DNA from: Harmonia axyridis
Lineage: Eukaryota > Arthropoda > Insecta > Coleoptera > Coccinellidae
Assembly (NCBI RefSeq): GCF_914767665.1
Contig: NC_059504.1
Span: 41,695,720-41,759,719, forward strand
Length of the DNA: 64,000 nt
Reading direction: 5' to 3'
The notes under the pieces are model-generated. The model saw only the letters and a list, made by a program, of their open reading frames with translations, did no database searches and was not told where the DNA came from. Numbering within the stretch: the stretch's first letter is position 1; every line of letters begins with the position of its first letter. A program made the translations under genes and the position numbers. This document shows positions 45,901 through 55,900 of the stretch, piece after piece.

Positions 45901-48900
45901 AATGTATATTATATTGAATGAAATATATTTATTTCCGATTAAATATGCAAATTTGGATATTTGGAATCCGATATTTTTCCTAATTGTCGAATTTATATTA
46001 AGCAGAATATTTATTTTTTTCTGTATCTACCTGCTGAAATCCAAGGTTTGGCAACTATTGCTCTCCTAGTGTCATCTGTTTTTTCGCGTCGTTTGACGCG
46101 CTTGAAGATTGTTTTCTGAATGTCTGATATATTTAGGTATTCATCTCAATATATTTTGAGTTGATATGAAACGTTTATTCACTATCGGACATAAGAAGTG
46201 CGTTCTTTGTGGAGAAACTCGCGAATTGAGTGAAATATCGTATCACTGATAAGTTTTCATTTCCGCGCGCTTCATGTCAAATTTTATAGTTCATGTTGGG
46301 GGCAAAATTTGCTTACTGAAAATGACTTATGCTAACTCTATCTATGTTTATTACTCTGAGGTTGTACAGGATGATCTCCGAAATTTCTGAAGAATATCAT
46401 TACGCTTTTCAAAGGTATATTGGCAATAGTGATATTGGAGCAAAATTTAAAATTTTTTTCATTGAAATGATAATAATTGTATTTATTCTCACATCAATAA
46501 ACTGTTACATGATAATTAAAGGTATAATAGTAGATATAGGATGAGGAAACCATTAACGTGTAGTTACGAGCTTTTGAGCAATCGTTCATTTGTGCGTCAA
46601 TTGCGTACCCTTGGAGCCTATACATAACTCTTTATAGCTGTCTCAAGTTTTAGTGCCTGGTAGGTATATGTTTTTGGAGAATAAGGCCGATTTGAAATTG
46701 AATTATTCGATATTCTCAGTAGAAGAAATAATATTTTTAATGAATGCGTTGATGGTTTCTTCGGAAAAAACAATGATAGTCTTCAAAAATGGTTCTACTT
46801 AAATTCGATAGTTTCCGCGTTATTATACATTTTCTTGGTTTATGTTGTAGGTGCACACTGCGTGTACTTAAATTTTATTAATTTCTTTCGGAATAAGTCA
46901 ATACACTCAAATTTCTTTGTCTATACTATCAACTTTCCTTCTTACGAATTCTATGGTCACAAAATATTGAAGATGAATTCTTCATACAACATAAATCAAG
47001 AAAGTCTTAAATAACTAAGAAATTACTGAATTTCTATGCATAATCATTTCAGAATACAATAATTATTATTCCTCGCATAATCTAACTCAATCAATGTCCT
47101 CGATAACTTCATCAATTACATCATTATAAGGTCTTGAATCGATTATGAAGCATTGACATAGACTTTATCTTCCACGTGAGCCAAAAGAAAAAAGTCTGAA
47201 GGTGTTAAGAGGGGTTTATACCACGTGACTTTCTCGTTATCTGCCAAAGTTCAACTACTCCAGTCTCCTCAGCGTTTTTGAGATCTCACCGCTTTTCAGG
47301 TTTAGTAAAGCAATCTCAAACGTTCCTCTGATTTACCTTATTCTTCACATCACTAACTTGTCCCAACAGCTTAAAATTTTCTAACAGTTTTACTATTGCT
47401 CACCGAAAAGGTGCTTCACGACGACCCAAAAGTGCTTTAGATTTGCAAACTGTGACTGCAAAATGTTCTCAATTTTTGTAGAGAATTCATCAATTTCAAT
47501 GCGTCGTTGAAGCGTGAATCGTTCCATTTTTAGTAATGTCGTAGTTTTTAATTGTCAAATGATGACAGCTTCAAAAGTACCCAGATAGCGGTCTAGACCA
47601 AATGAAACCTCTTATTGGAAAACCCTGATGTAGTTTCAAGAGCGACGAATGAAAACTGAATATTCAAGGGAGATTTAAAAGTTAAATTTTTTCAAACGAT
47701 TCCAAAGGTTTGCTATTGGAGATGAATTAAAATCAAGTTATCAAATTGAAGAAAATTATACAAGATACAACTAAGATGTCTAAAAACCCATACAACCAAT
47801 AAATATTGAGAGTGTAATGAATGATAAGATCATTTAATATTGACCATTCTCGACTACACAATCCTATCCGTTATTATTTCGATTAATGCATGTTTGGACA
47901 TCAGTATCCATTCTTAAACAAATAACCTCTTCAATTACCATTCTAGTTTTTATTTAATCAAGCTACTATTTTTCAATAATTTGCAGTGTTTTTGTACCAA
48001 ATTCCAAGCACATTTATGTTGCATCTGACATTTTATCTCCTTTTATAGTAGTCGAATACGGATGGTCCAAACCAAATAAAAAGTACTAGAAGATACAATG
48101 CTTCTTGTTGTTAAGATGCCAATACGAATAGAGTGGGATAACTTGAGATGATTTTCTATGGCCTATCGCTTCACACTCCGCCCTTGCTATCCAATATAAA
48201 AACGAAATTTAGAGATAAAATTCGATGGCTTTTGACTGTGGTCAATAAAGTGCAGTTGTTATTATTATTATTTAACACATGGTATGCAAGTGTCCAGAGT
48301 TGGCTTGACTAATATGGGGTTGCCGGTCCTGGATTCCCGAGAGGTAACGGCCAAGGCCCCCAAGGAGGTTGTCAGTTTTATTAACGTCATTGACGACCTC
48401 CTTGGGTTTCCATGAATGAGTAGGGTAGAGAACAAAAGATCCACAAGGTCGCACTTCTTGGAAGGCTTACCGAGCCACAACGACCCCGGTTCAAATAATA
48501 ATAATAATAATAATAGAGATAAAATTACTATAAAATTATTTGATGAAGAAAAAGTGAATTAACACCAAAATTTCTTTTTTAAGGTGAAATACATTTGGAC
48601 ATCTGGACGTCTTTGCGACTTCAAAGGTTGTGACAGAGCCGATCTTCAACCCCTCTCTATCAACGGGTGGTTCTGGACTGCCGTTCTTCAAAAGCTCGCC
48701 CCAACCACCCAGAGAGACCAAAATGATTGGTCTGAATCTGGTGGAATCGGCAGGCCTCAACCAGACAACCGTGAAGCACAGCAAGGTGGCGCCACTGAAA
48801 ACTGTTTGGCCGTCCTCAACCAATTCTACAAGGATGGCGTTAACTGGCATGATGTTGCTTGTCACCATGTGAAACCTTGGGTATGCGAGGAAAACGAAGA

Positions 48901-48946
48901 TTTGTTGAAATATGTCAGATTCACAAACCCTGCACTTAGGGTGTAA
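39956..48946 (+). CDS. slf: Secreted C-type lectin, probably Schlaff/Clect27 orthologue (three coding exons)
   Basis: Coding exons are 39956-40088, 42559-42719 and 48584-48946, phases 1 and 0, giving 218 residues. The start MQGVCLFLFIFVSAAFA is a signal peptide. The mature protein has HLPNPQLCAQRVIHERTPDG, then GYFFSWREPQ and one C-type lectin domain with Cys in NFCRERC, CDFKGC, ENCLAVL and ACHHVKPWVC. The calcium/sugar-site EPN/QPD motif is not clear; QPDN does occur (about residues 154-157). The overall text matches my memory of the single-domain insect lectin Clect27 (schlaff), which holds cuticle layers together in Drosophila; the symbol rests on that recall. Introns are 2.5 and 5.9 kb and rich in foldbacks and a LINE end. 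Poly(A) signal is at 49019-49024. Confidence 0.85.
40123..40586. repeat. Foldback element in lectin intron 1
   Basis: Ends are TACAGGGTGTTTCACATAAG and, inverted, CGTGAAACATCTGTA. The arms share aaggcatggaaagttattga and its inverse tcaataactttccatgcctt, with aaaccagtcaaatttgcaaa near the loop. The unit is 464 bp and non-coding. Confidence 0.75.
40590..42558. other. Lectin intron 1, distal part with short ACAGGGTG motifs
   Basis: Motifs acagggtgttctaccattg (41365), acacagggtgtaccaaaat (41474), gacacaccctgtattt (41819), acagggtgttccacaaa (42230) and tgcaccctgtgtaat (42277) suggest several small nested units. I could not pair them with certainty. No coding region. Confidence 0.4.
43738..44602. 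repeat. Foldback with transposase-derived text in both arms
   Basis: The left arm begins aagctataagagaaaattg and the right arm ends caattttctcttatagctt. Along both arms lie inverse matches (atgattacaccaatggattc against gagtccattgatgtaatcat, and cttcagataattaaaatatt against attttaattatctgaagtt). Near the loop, one arm carries tctccggatttaacactgtt and the other its inverse aacggtgttaaatccggagg. Translated, both give a PDLT-LDF-like block, the third-Asp motif of DD41D-type transposases. The unit seems built from an inverted duplication of transposon sequence. Confidence 0.72.
44603..45782. other. Lectin intron 2, repeat fragments
   Basis: The stretch 44890-45015 (cgaaaacaaagcatttgcgg to aggaacaccctgtaat) is related to 16560-16670. 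No gene. Confidence 0.45.
45783..46357 (+). mobile_element. MITE family with AGAGTAATAAACATAGAT ends, copy 2
   Basis: It begins agagtaataaatatagatag and ends ctatctatgtttattactct. Internal landmarks include ccccaacatggttagatcac, caaggtttggcaactattgc and gtcgtttgacgcgcttgaag, all shared with the copy at 55311. About 575 bp, non-coding. Confidence 0.82.
47080..47545 (-). pseudogene. DD41D-like mariner remnant
   Basis: On the minus strand, text near 47528-47480 reads MERFTLQRRIE, the usual start. Near 47235-47160 comes PLLTPSDFFLLAHVEDKVY, which resembles the third-Asp block and the following helix. Most of the middle is gone. Related remnants are at 12750-13330 and near 26470. Confidence 0.65.
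48273..48520 (+). mobile_element. LINE 3' end with (TAA)n tail in lectin intron 2
   Basis: The text EHMVCKCPELA, then after a frameshift TAKAPKEVVSFINVIDDLLG and a stop, parallels the fragment at 33654-33821. A run of AAT/TAA repeats at about 48494-48516 follows, the kind of tail seen on I-type and some Jockey LINEs. A short TTATTATTATTA run at 48259 precedes it. It is 5'-truncated to about 250 bp. Confidence 0.72.
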
Positions 48947-49018
48947 AAATTTTTATGTTATTATCGACTGAAACAAGTTTATTCTTATTTATTAACTATT
49001 TTTAAGATTGAGTGTATG

Positions 49019-49024
49019 AATAAA
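49019..49024 (+). terminator. Poly(A) signal of the lectin gene
   Basis: AATAAA lies 72 bases past the stop codon and is followed by a TTTTTTTTCTTC stretch. Confidence 0.65.
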
Positions 49025-49255
49025 GTTAATTAAATTTTACCTTTTTTTTCTTCTTTAATCTTTCATATTTTTAGTAATTTTACTGAAAGTTGTTAAGTGG
49101 TATTGTTGGATTCATTTCAATAACTTTGGTAATTTTATCACATTCTAATGTTGGTACTCTATTTATACCAACTTGTTGAATTTAAAAGTTCAATATATTA
49201 AAAACTCAAGTTTGACTAGGACTTGGAAAATAATCCTTGTCCTTCATTTTCAATT

Positions 49256-49502
49256 ATATCGATACATATTTGCCAAAGTATCGTAAGTGACACCATACAT
49301 TATTTACAGGAACAACCTTTTCTTGTTAGGGCGTGAAGCTTTTATGTAAGGTAGTCCATTAGGGGGCATAATATGTCCCCTAGTGGACTAAAGAATATTT
49401 CGGACTACCTTACATAAATGCTGCCCGCCGTAAAAAAATAGGTTGTTCCTATAAAAAACGTTTGGTGTCACTTATGATACTTTAGCAAATATGTATTGAT
49501 AT
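49256..49502. mobile_element. Palindromic MITE between convergent genes
   Basis: Ends atatcgatacatatttgcca and, inverted, gcaaatatgtattgatat enclose arms carrying aagtgacacca, ggaacaacc and, near the centre, tgtaaggtagtcc with its inverse ggactaccttaca. Almost the entire 247 bp is self-complementary. It lies between the 3' ends of the lectin gene and smg9. No coding content. Confidence 0.8.
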
Positions 49503-49633
49503 TATGTATCATCTTTTCTTTTCACTTTTAGTAAGATGGACTATTTGCCAGATTTAATTCCATTAAATTCATTTAAATTATATCAACCATAGAAGACTAA
49601 TTTATTTATAGACGTTTGAGATTTTTTTTATCA

Positions 49634-49639
49634 TTTATT
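49634..49639 (-). terminator. Candidate poly(A) signal of smg9
   Basis: On the minus strand AATAAA occurs about 54 bases past the smg9 stop codon; another lies at 49601-49606. Confidence 0.5.
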
Positions 49640-49692
49640 CACTTTCTTAAAATTAAAAACAAATATTACTATCACAATTTTGGACTGAATCA

Positions 49693-52087
49693 CTAAGGCA
49701 TCAATTTGGTGTACTCAACAAAGAAGGAACTTTTTCTCACATTTTCCCATACTTTAGCACAATAAACAAGCCAGGTTTTCTCTGTTAGCTGAACATGTGT
49801 GAGTGGGTTTTTGGTAACTCCTAACATGTTTCCTTTTAATTTCTTGAAAATATCTTCCATTGGAGGGTGGCCCCTGAATACCACACCTAAAAAAATATTG
49901 TAAATTTCCTTCAATCTTATAAATAAACCTAGCAATAGCTATGTCAACACCAAATAATTTGATTAACCTAACATTAACTGACCTTCATTTTCTTCATATT
50001 CAGGTACTAAAAATATATTGAGTGGTGGTCCACAAGTTTCTGGACATAAATGTTTCACTAATCTGCCTGAAGCAATTCCCAAATTGCTGTTCAAGATTAG
50101 TCTCGATTTGAGAAATAGAGATTTGTACGTCTGAAATCACAAAAATTCAATTAAATCAAATCCTAGAACATATAACTATAACCATCCTACCTTTTGTATA
50201 ATCTTAAATTTTGATGGTGAAAAATCGTCAACAGTAGCCCTATTGTGTATTAATAACAAATGGGGGAAATACTCAGAAACTTCATCTTCTGAGTTCGTCA
50301 TAGTAGGTTTCATCATTTCAGAAGCTTGGATAAATCTATTAAGGAAAATATTATATGACACAAACACATTGCAAAATTTTCACTATGATTTATTATTTGT
50401 TCCTAAACTATCTCAAATCATTGATAAAAAGATAGTCTTATGGTAGACTCAAAATTTGATTCTACACGTCAAAGACCAGTATGAAAGCCACAGAGCCACC
50501 GTCCTTTGTTGAAAATTGCCGAGTTGTCAATAATAAATTTTTTAAACTTGTCAAATACAGCATATAGCTAATTATTTATGTATCAAATTCCTTGCAAAAA
50601 GCTCCTATAGTTCCCGAGAAAATATCTGGACAGATGGATTTTTTTAAATCGATTTTTGGATTCTACAAATTCCAAAACATAACTTTTCAGGGGTTGTTAA
50701 TTTTTTTTTCTGTAACAATTCCAAAGGTTTATCATTAACACATAATAAACCAAAATAGGCGGACTGAATGACAACTTAATATGGATATTTTAAGTGCCAA
50801 TTTTCTGAATATGAAAAACTAAATAATCAAACAGATGGACTCCTAGGTAATATCTTTTGGTCTCTTCTATAAAAATATCACTCAAAGGACACAATAATTT
50901 TTTTTCCAATTTTAGTTTTATCACCATGAAATTCATCTCATATTAACAACTATCAATCTGAAATTGGATATAATTACCTGCAAGTATTGCTATCAAAAAA
51001 CCAATCTTGAACAACAATAAATATATGGCAAACTGTCATTAGAAATGATGTGATTTGAAGTGCTTGTATTTCACCACTATTTTCAGATTGTATTATTTCG
51101 CTTACAGAATTGGACCTTTTATTGTCATTTTCAACTAAATCATCCATAATAGCTAAAGAAGAAAAAGGTTGACAGTCTAAGTAGATGATCTAAAAGAGCA
51201 TATATTAATTCTTTAGGTGAATTTCGAATCAAATAATTAAGCCCTCTTACCCTGTCATCACTGATATAAATATCTATTCCATTTGTTCTATTTCGAATGC
51301 ATTCAATGTCTTCAGCAGTTTGCATCCGAAATATTTCAGAATCATTTTTCTCTGAATCTAAATCAAGTTTGGAGAACTTACTTGAAAGTTTATCTCTTTT
51401 GTTTCTTGAATTATTTGTAAACACTTCATTTAATACATCTTTCTTTATTTTATTATTAGCTAGAACATTCAATATGGATGATTTACCAACCCCTTGCTGT
51501 CCAATAACTGCTACAACCAGAAAGTCACTATTATCTCTAACATAATCTTGTAGATTATCAGTGAATAATATTCCATCGTCTAAGAACTTAACAGCTTTGT
51601 GCATATATTTTAATTCTGGTATAGTATGGGCTGAAAATTATTTCAGGTTTAGTTATTAAAAATTCTTTTCATTTTTTTTATTAAAATTGATAATACTGAA
51701 TAAATTTGAATCTAGTATGATAATATTAAGTAATCATTTATAACGATAATTGAAAAGTAGATAGATTATTTACCCTCTGCATTGGATGAAAATGTTCCAG
51801 TCTGATTAGACGATTCATTATCTCTAGAGTTTTTTTTAGGAGAACCTATAGTTTCTTCATGCTCTCGAGCTTTAAGCAGAATTGTTGGTTGTTTAATCTT
51901 TATTTCTATTTTAGCATCATCCTCTTCATTTGATTTATTGAATTTATTAATAATATTTCTGCCAACATTATTAGGAAGATCCTTAAAATTATAATTATTG
52001 ACAATAAAAACTGAATTATAAAAGAGGGAACTATACCTTCGATATGTATTTTTTTTTATAACTTCTTCCTCTATCAAATTCAGACAT
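49693..52087 (-). CDS. smg9: SMG9, subunit of the SMG1 nonsense-mediated-decay complex (seven exons)
   Basis: SMG9 with SMG8 binds the SMG1 kinase and restrains its phosphorylation of UPF1 during nonsense-mediated mRNA decay. Exons, 5' to 3' on the minus strand: 52087-52037, 51981-51774, 51630-51251, 51189-50978, 50335-50191, 50130-49983, 49886-49693; phases agree throughout and give 445 residues (human SMG9 is about 520). The start MSEFDRGRSYKKKYISK resembles the family's MSE start. A G-domain-like Walker A, GQQGVGKS, sits at about residues 130-137. It is followed by RMQTAEDIECIRNRTNGIDI and IIYLDCQPFSSLAIMDDLV, then MTVCHILLLVQDWFFDSN, all strong SMG9 signatures. The C-terminus ends FVEYTKLMP. 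The first intron is only 55 bp. The N-terminal region is short and low in proline compared with vertebrates. Confidence 0.9.
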
Positions 52088-52944
52088 AATCAAGAAATTA
52101 GAATAAAGAAATGTCTAGAAATAGGAATAGTAACAACTTTTTTATATCAACAACAATACAAAATACAGGACTCAATTTTTTTCGAAATTGACAATTTCAT
52201 AGAGCAATGTTCAATTTAATTTCAACGTCAATCAATTAGTTTATATTCTATGTCTGCTTTTGGTAAGAAGATATTTTCAATTCATATCAATTTTTGAATA
52301 CAATTTTTTCTTCAATTCAACTGATCATTTTGCATTGAAATTAACTTTGCCTTAAAAAATAGTTGGGAATTTTTTTTATACATTTTTACACCTTATTTTG
52401 CGCGAAGGTGCCCTGTTCAATTTATGCTAGACTCTACATGATTATTATGGAATATCACAGATGTCTCTAAATTATTAGGAATAATTCTGTAATTTGAGGT
52501 TGAAATTGGTTGAAATTTGGATATTCTTTTTTGATGATTAAGAATTGAAAATGGCTGCTGAACTTAAGTAAATATGAGTTATTTTATTATCTCTTTCAGT
52601 AGTACTATTGTAGTTTTAAATAACTTTGGATAATGTATTCAAACTGAATTCGAAATTGTTTTTTTAATGGAATGTAAAGGTAAGCAAAAAATGACTTGAT
52701 GATTGTATGCATACAAAGAAAAAATGATTAGTTTGAAAAAGTGATCTTTTTTTATGAAATTTGTAGAATTATTTCATTTTAGAATATATTTTAAGATCAA
52801 CTTACATTACATAAGTTCTGAATCTTGTCCCTGAAACTACTTTCAATTTCAGACTTAAGCTGGATTTTTAAGGTATATAAATTGAATGGGATTCGCATTA
52901 ATTTTTGATGAAAGTCAAGTATTAGAAAAGTAACGTTTTTCAAC
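52088..52944. promoter_or_regulatory. Divergent promoter region of smg9 and Rok
   Basis: The start codons of smg9 (minus) and Rok (plus) lie 857 bp apart, head to head. The interval is AT-rich without a clear TATA box at a fixed distance. It must contain both promoters unless either gene has a further non-coding exon. The repeat families common elsewhere in the window are not evident here. Confidence 0.5.
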
Positions 52945-55900
52945 ATGAACGGAATACATGATGAAGACCGCAGAAGGCGGCTCAGAATGTTGGAAGATAA
53001 AATTCAAGATCGAAGAGGTATTGCAAATATCGATTCATTGCTTGATACTGTTCAAGCCTTGTATGCTGATTGTGATCATCCTTCTGTTAAAAAAATGAAA
53101 AACATTGAGATGTATATAAATAGATGTAAGTATGGTTTTGTACAGAATTTTTATATCATTTTTCCTTGTCACACCCACTTCAATACATAATCATGAATGA
53201 TCACCTGTCAGATCTCAGAAAAATTAGTTTTATACACTATTTGTTCAATGTTGTGTTTGATTGATGATCATTTATAATCAATTGACCAAGGATTAGAAAT
53301 GACAACTAGTTTTTCCTGTGCTAGATAATAAATTTTTACAAATGAAATACATATGTTCTGTTTTGTTTTGATACACAAAATTGAAGGCATTTGAACTATT
53401 ATCTAATGCAGGTTTATTGCCCAATTTTTGCATTTCTTCTAGTATTTCAAAAGGAAATATAAATAAAAGACATTTATATAAATGAGAAAAATATATGATT
53501 AGAACATACAAATGTTCTAATATTGAATTTAATTTCATTTTCATACTCTTTTTGATGCTCTTCTCATTAAAGCATCAAATGAATATATTTTTTCAGGAAA
53601 ACAAAAAACTGATTGATATATTGAATCTTAATTAAGCTAAGAGAACTCAGGACATTGAGACAGTATCAATTTTGATGAATTTGTTTCTTTTTGACATTGC
53701 AGTTAGTGAATGTAACCTAAGAATTTCAAAAATAAAAATCAGCTCAAACTCATTCACTATACCACAAACTCTTGGATGTTATTTAGAAAGATCTATTGAT
53801 AAAATTTCAATTCTTTATTGTGAAAAAGAAAAGGTGTTAAATTGTTTAGTGGAATTTGGATTTCATTAATTTATACATGACTCAAATAAGTGATAGGGTT
53901 CAACTAATTTTAGATCTAAACATAAAAGGTTAATTTTAATATTTTTATTCTAGATGATGAGTTTGCTTCTGATATTGTCAATCTCCGTATGAAAACAGAT
54001 GATTTTGAACATATTAAAGTAATAGGTAGAGGTGCCTTTGGAAAAGTTCAATTAGTTCGACACAAATCCACTAGGAGAGTCTATGCCATGAAGAGGTTGA
54101 GTAAAGCAGACCTTATAAAAAGGTCTGATTCTGCATTTTTTTGGGAAGAACGGCATATCATGGCACATGCGAAATCAGAATGGATAGTTCAGCTACATTT
54201 TGCATTTCAAGATTTTAAATATCTGTATATGGTAATGGACTATATGCCAGGTGGAGATATTGTTAACCTCATGTCTAATTATGACATCCCTGAAAAGTGG
54301 GCAAAATTTTACACCATGGAAGTCGTGCTGGCCTTAGATCATATACATTCCATGGGTTTTGTTCATAGAGACGTAAAACCTGATAATATGCTCTTAGATA
54401 AGTATGGTCACTTGAAATTGGCCGATTTTGGTACATGCATGAGAATGGATACTGATGGATTAGTTAGATCTAATAATGTGGTGGGTACTCCAGATTATAT
54501 CTCTCCAGAAGTTCTTCAGAGCCATGGTAAAGGAATTTATGGGAGAGAGTGCGATTGGTGGTCTGTAGGTATTTTTATATATGAAATGTTGGTTGGTGAG
54601 ACACCGTTTTATGCTGATAGTTTACTGGGCACTTATAACAAAATAATGTACCATGAAAATAATTTGAATTTTCCGGAGGAAGTTGAATTTTCTAAAGAAG
54701 CAAAATCTTTGATACAGGTGAGTTTTTCATTTAAAGATCTTCATGAAATTTATATCTATTACATAGCTGAAATAATTCGATATACCTGTTTTAAAAATTG
54801 GGAAGCTCCGCTACTAACAGGTATCAGTTTGGTAACATTAGTATTCTCTGCTGGACGGGTTGCTCCTTTTCTTGACAGCAATAGGTTCTGTGGGTCCCAC
54901 TTGAAGGTTATGTTAAGATGAGAGAAAATTTTCTGTTATAAGTGATTTTAATTTCTAAATTTGCTTTCGATATTATCACTATTTTATTCTTCAATGTATG
55001 GGAAATTTATTCAGAGTAACATTTTAGAATGTTAATAAACGTTTGTGTTTCAGTTTCCATTATTGCTATATTTGAAATTTTAATTTCGTCCCAAAATCAT
55101 TGTCATAACTGTCACTAATGTCAGTTACTCAACATGTTACCAAAAAGTAGCATAAAATAAATTCGCTACCAAAGAATTATTCGTAGCATACGCTCTGTAG
55201 CGGAAACTGATAGAATGCGTTCAGCAGAAAATTCATAGAATATTGACAACTGTACCACAACTGTTGAGTTTGCTGAACGCGCTCATTATGATCATTGATA
55301 TATTCCATGAAGTAATGAACATAGAAAGAGGGAGTATACACAATATTCACATGTTCCTAACATGGTTAGATTACGTTGTCGGATTGTGAAATATTTTCAA
55401 ATCCACAATTTTACTATATCATTATGAATGTATACTACATTGAATGAAATAAATTTAGTTGTGTGATTCTCAATTAAACATGCAAATTTAAATATTCGGA
55501 ATCCAATATTTTTCCTAATTGTCGAATTTATAGTATGCAGAATATTTATTATTTTCTGTATCTATCTGCTGAAATCCAAGGTTTGGCAACTATTGCTCTC
55601 CTAGTGTCATCTGTTTTTTTCGCGTCGTTTGACGCGCTTGAAGTTTGTTTTTTGAATGTCTGATATATTTAGGTATTCATCTCAATATATTTTGAGTTGA
55701 TATGAAACGTTGATTCACTATGGGACATAAGAAGTGCGTTCTTTGTGGAGAAACTCGAGAATTGAGTGAAATATCGTATCACTAATGTTTTCATTTCCGC
55801 GCGCTTCATGTCAAATTTGATAGTTCATGTTAGGGACAAAATTTGTTTACTGAAAATGACATATGCTCCCTCTATCTATGTTTATTACTATACTATGTAA

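Noticed and set aside
48630..48872. Alternative frames on both strands over the lectin domain exon
   Set aside because: They are shadows of the real lectin frame, which has the expected Cys pattern and splice sites.
54718..54921. Continuation of Rok exon 2 into the following intron, giving a 310-residue kinase-only protein
   Set aside because: The text after 54717 does not resemble any ROCK, a strong CAG|GTGAGT donor sits there, and the next exon at 56298 continues the kinase tail in phase. Intron retention is possible but not supported.
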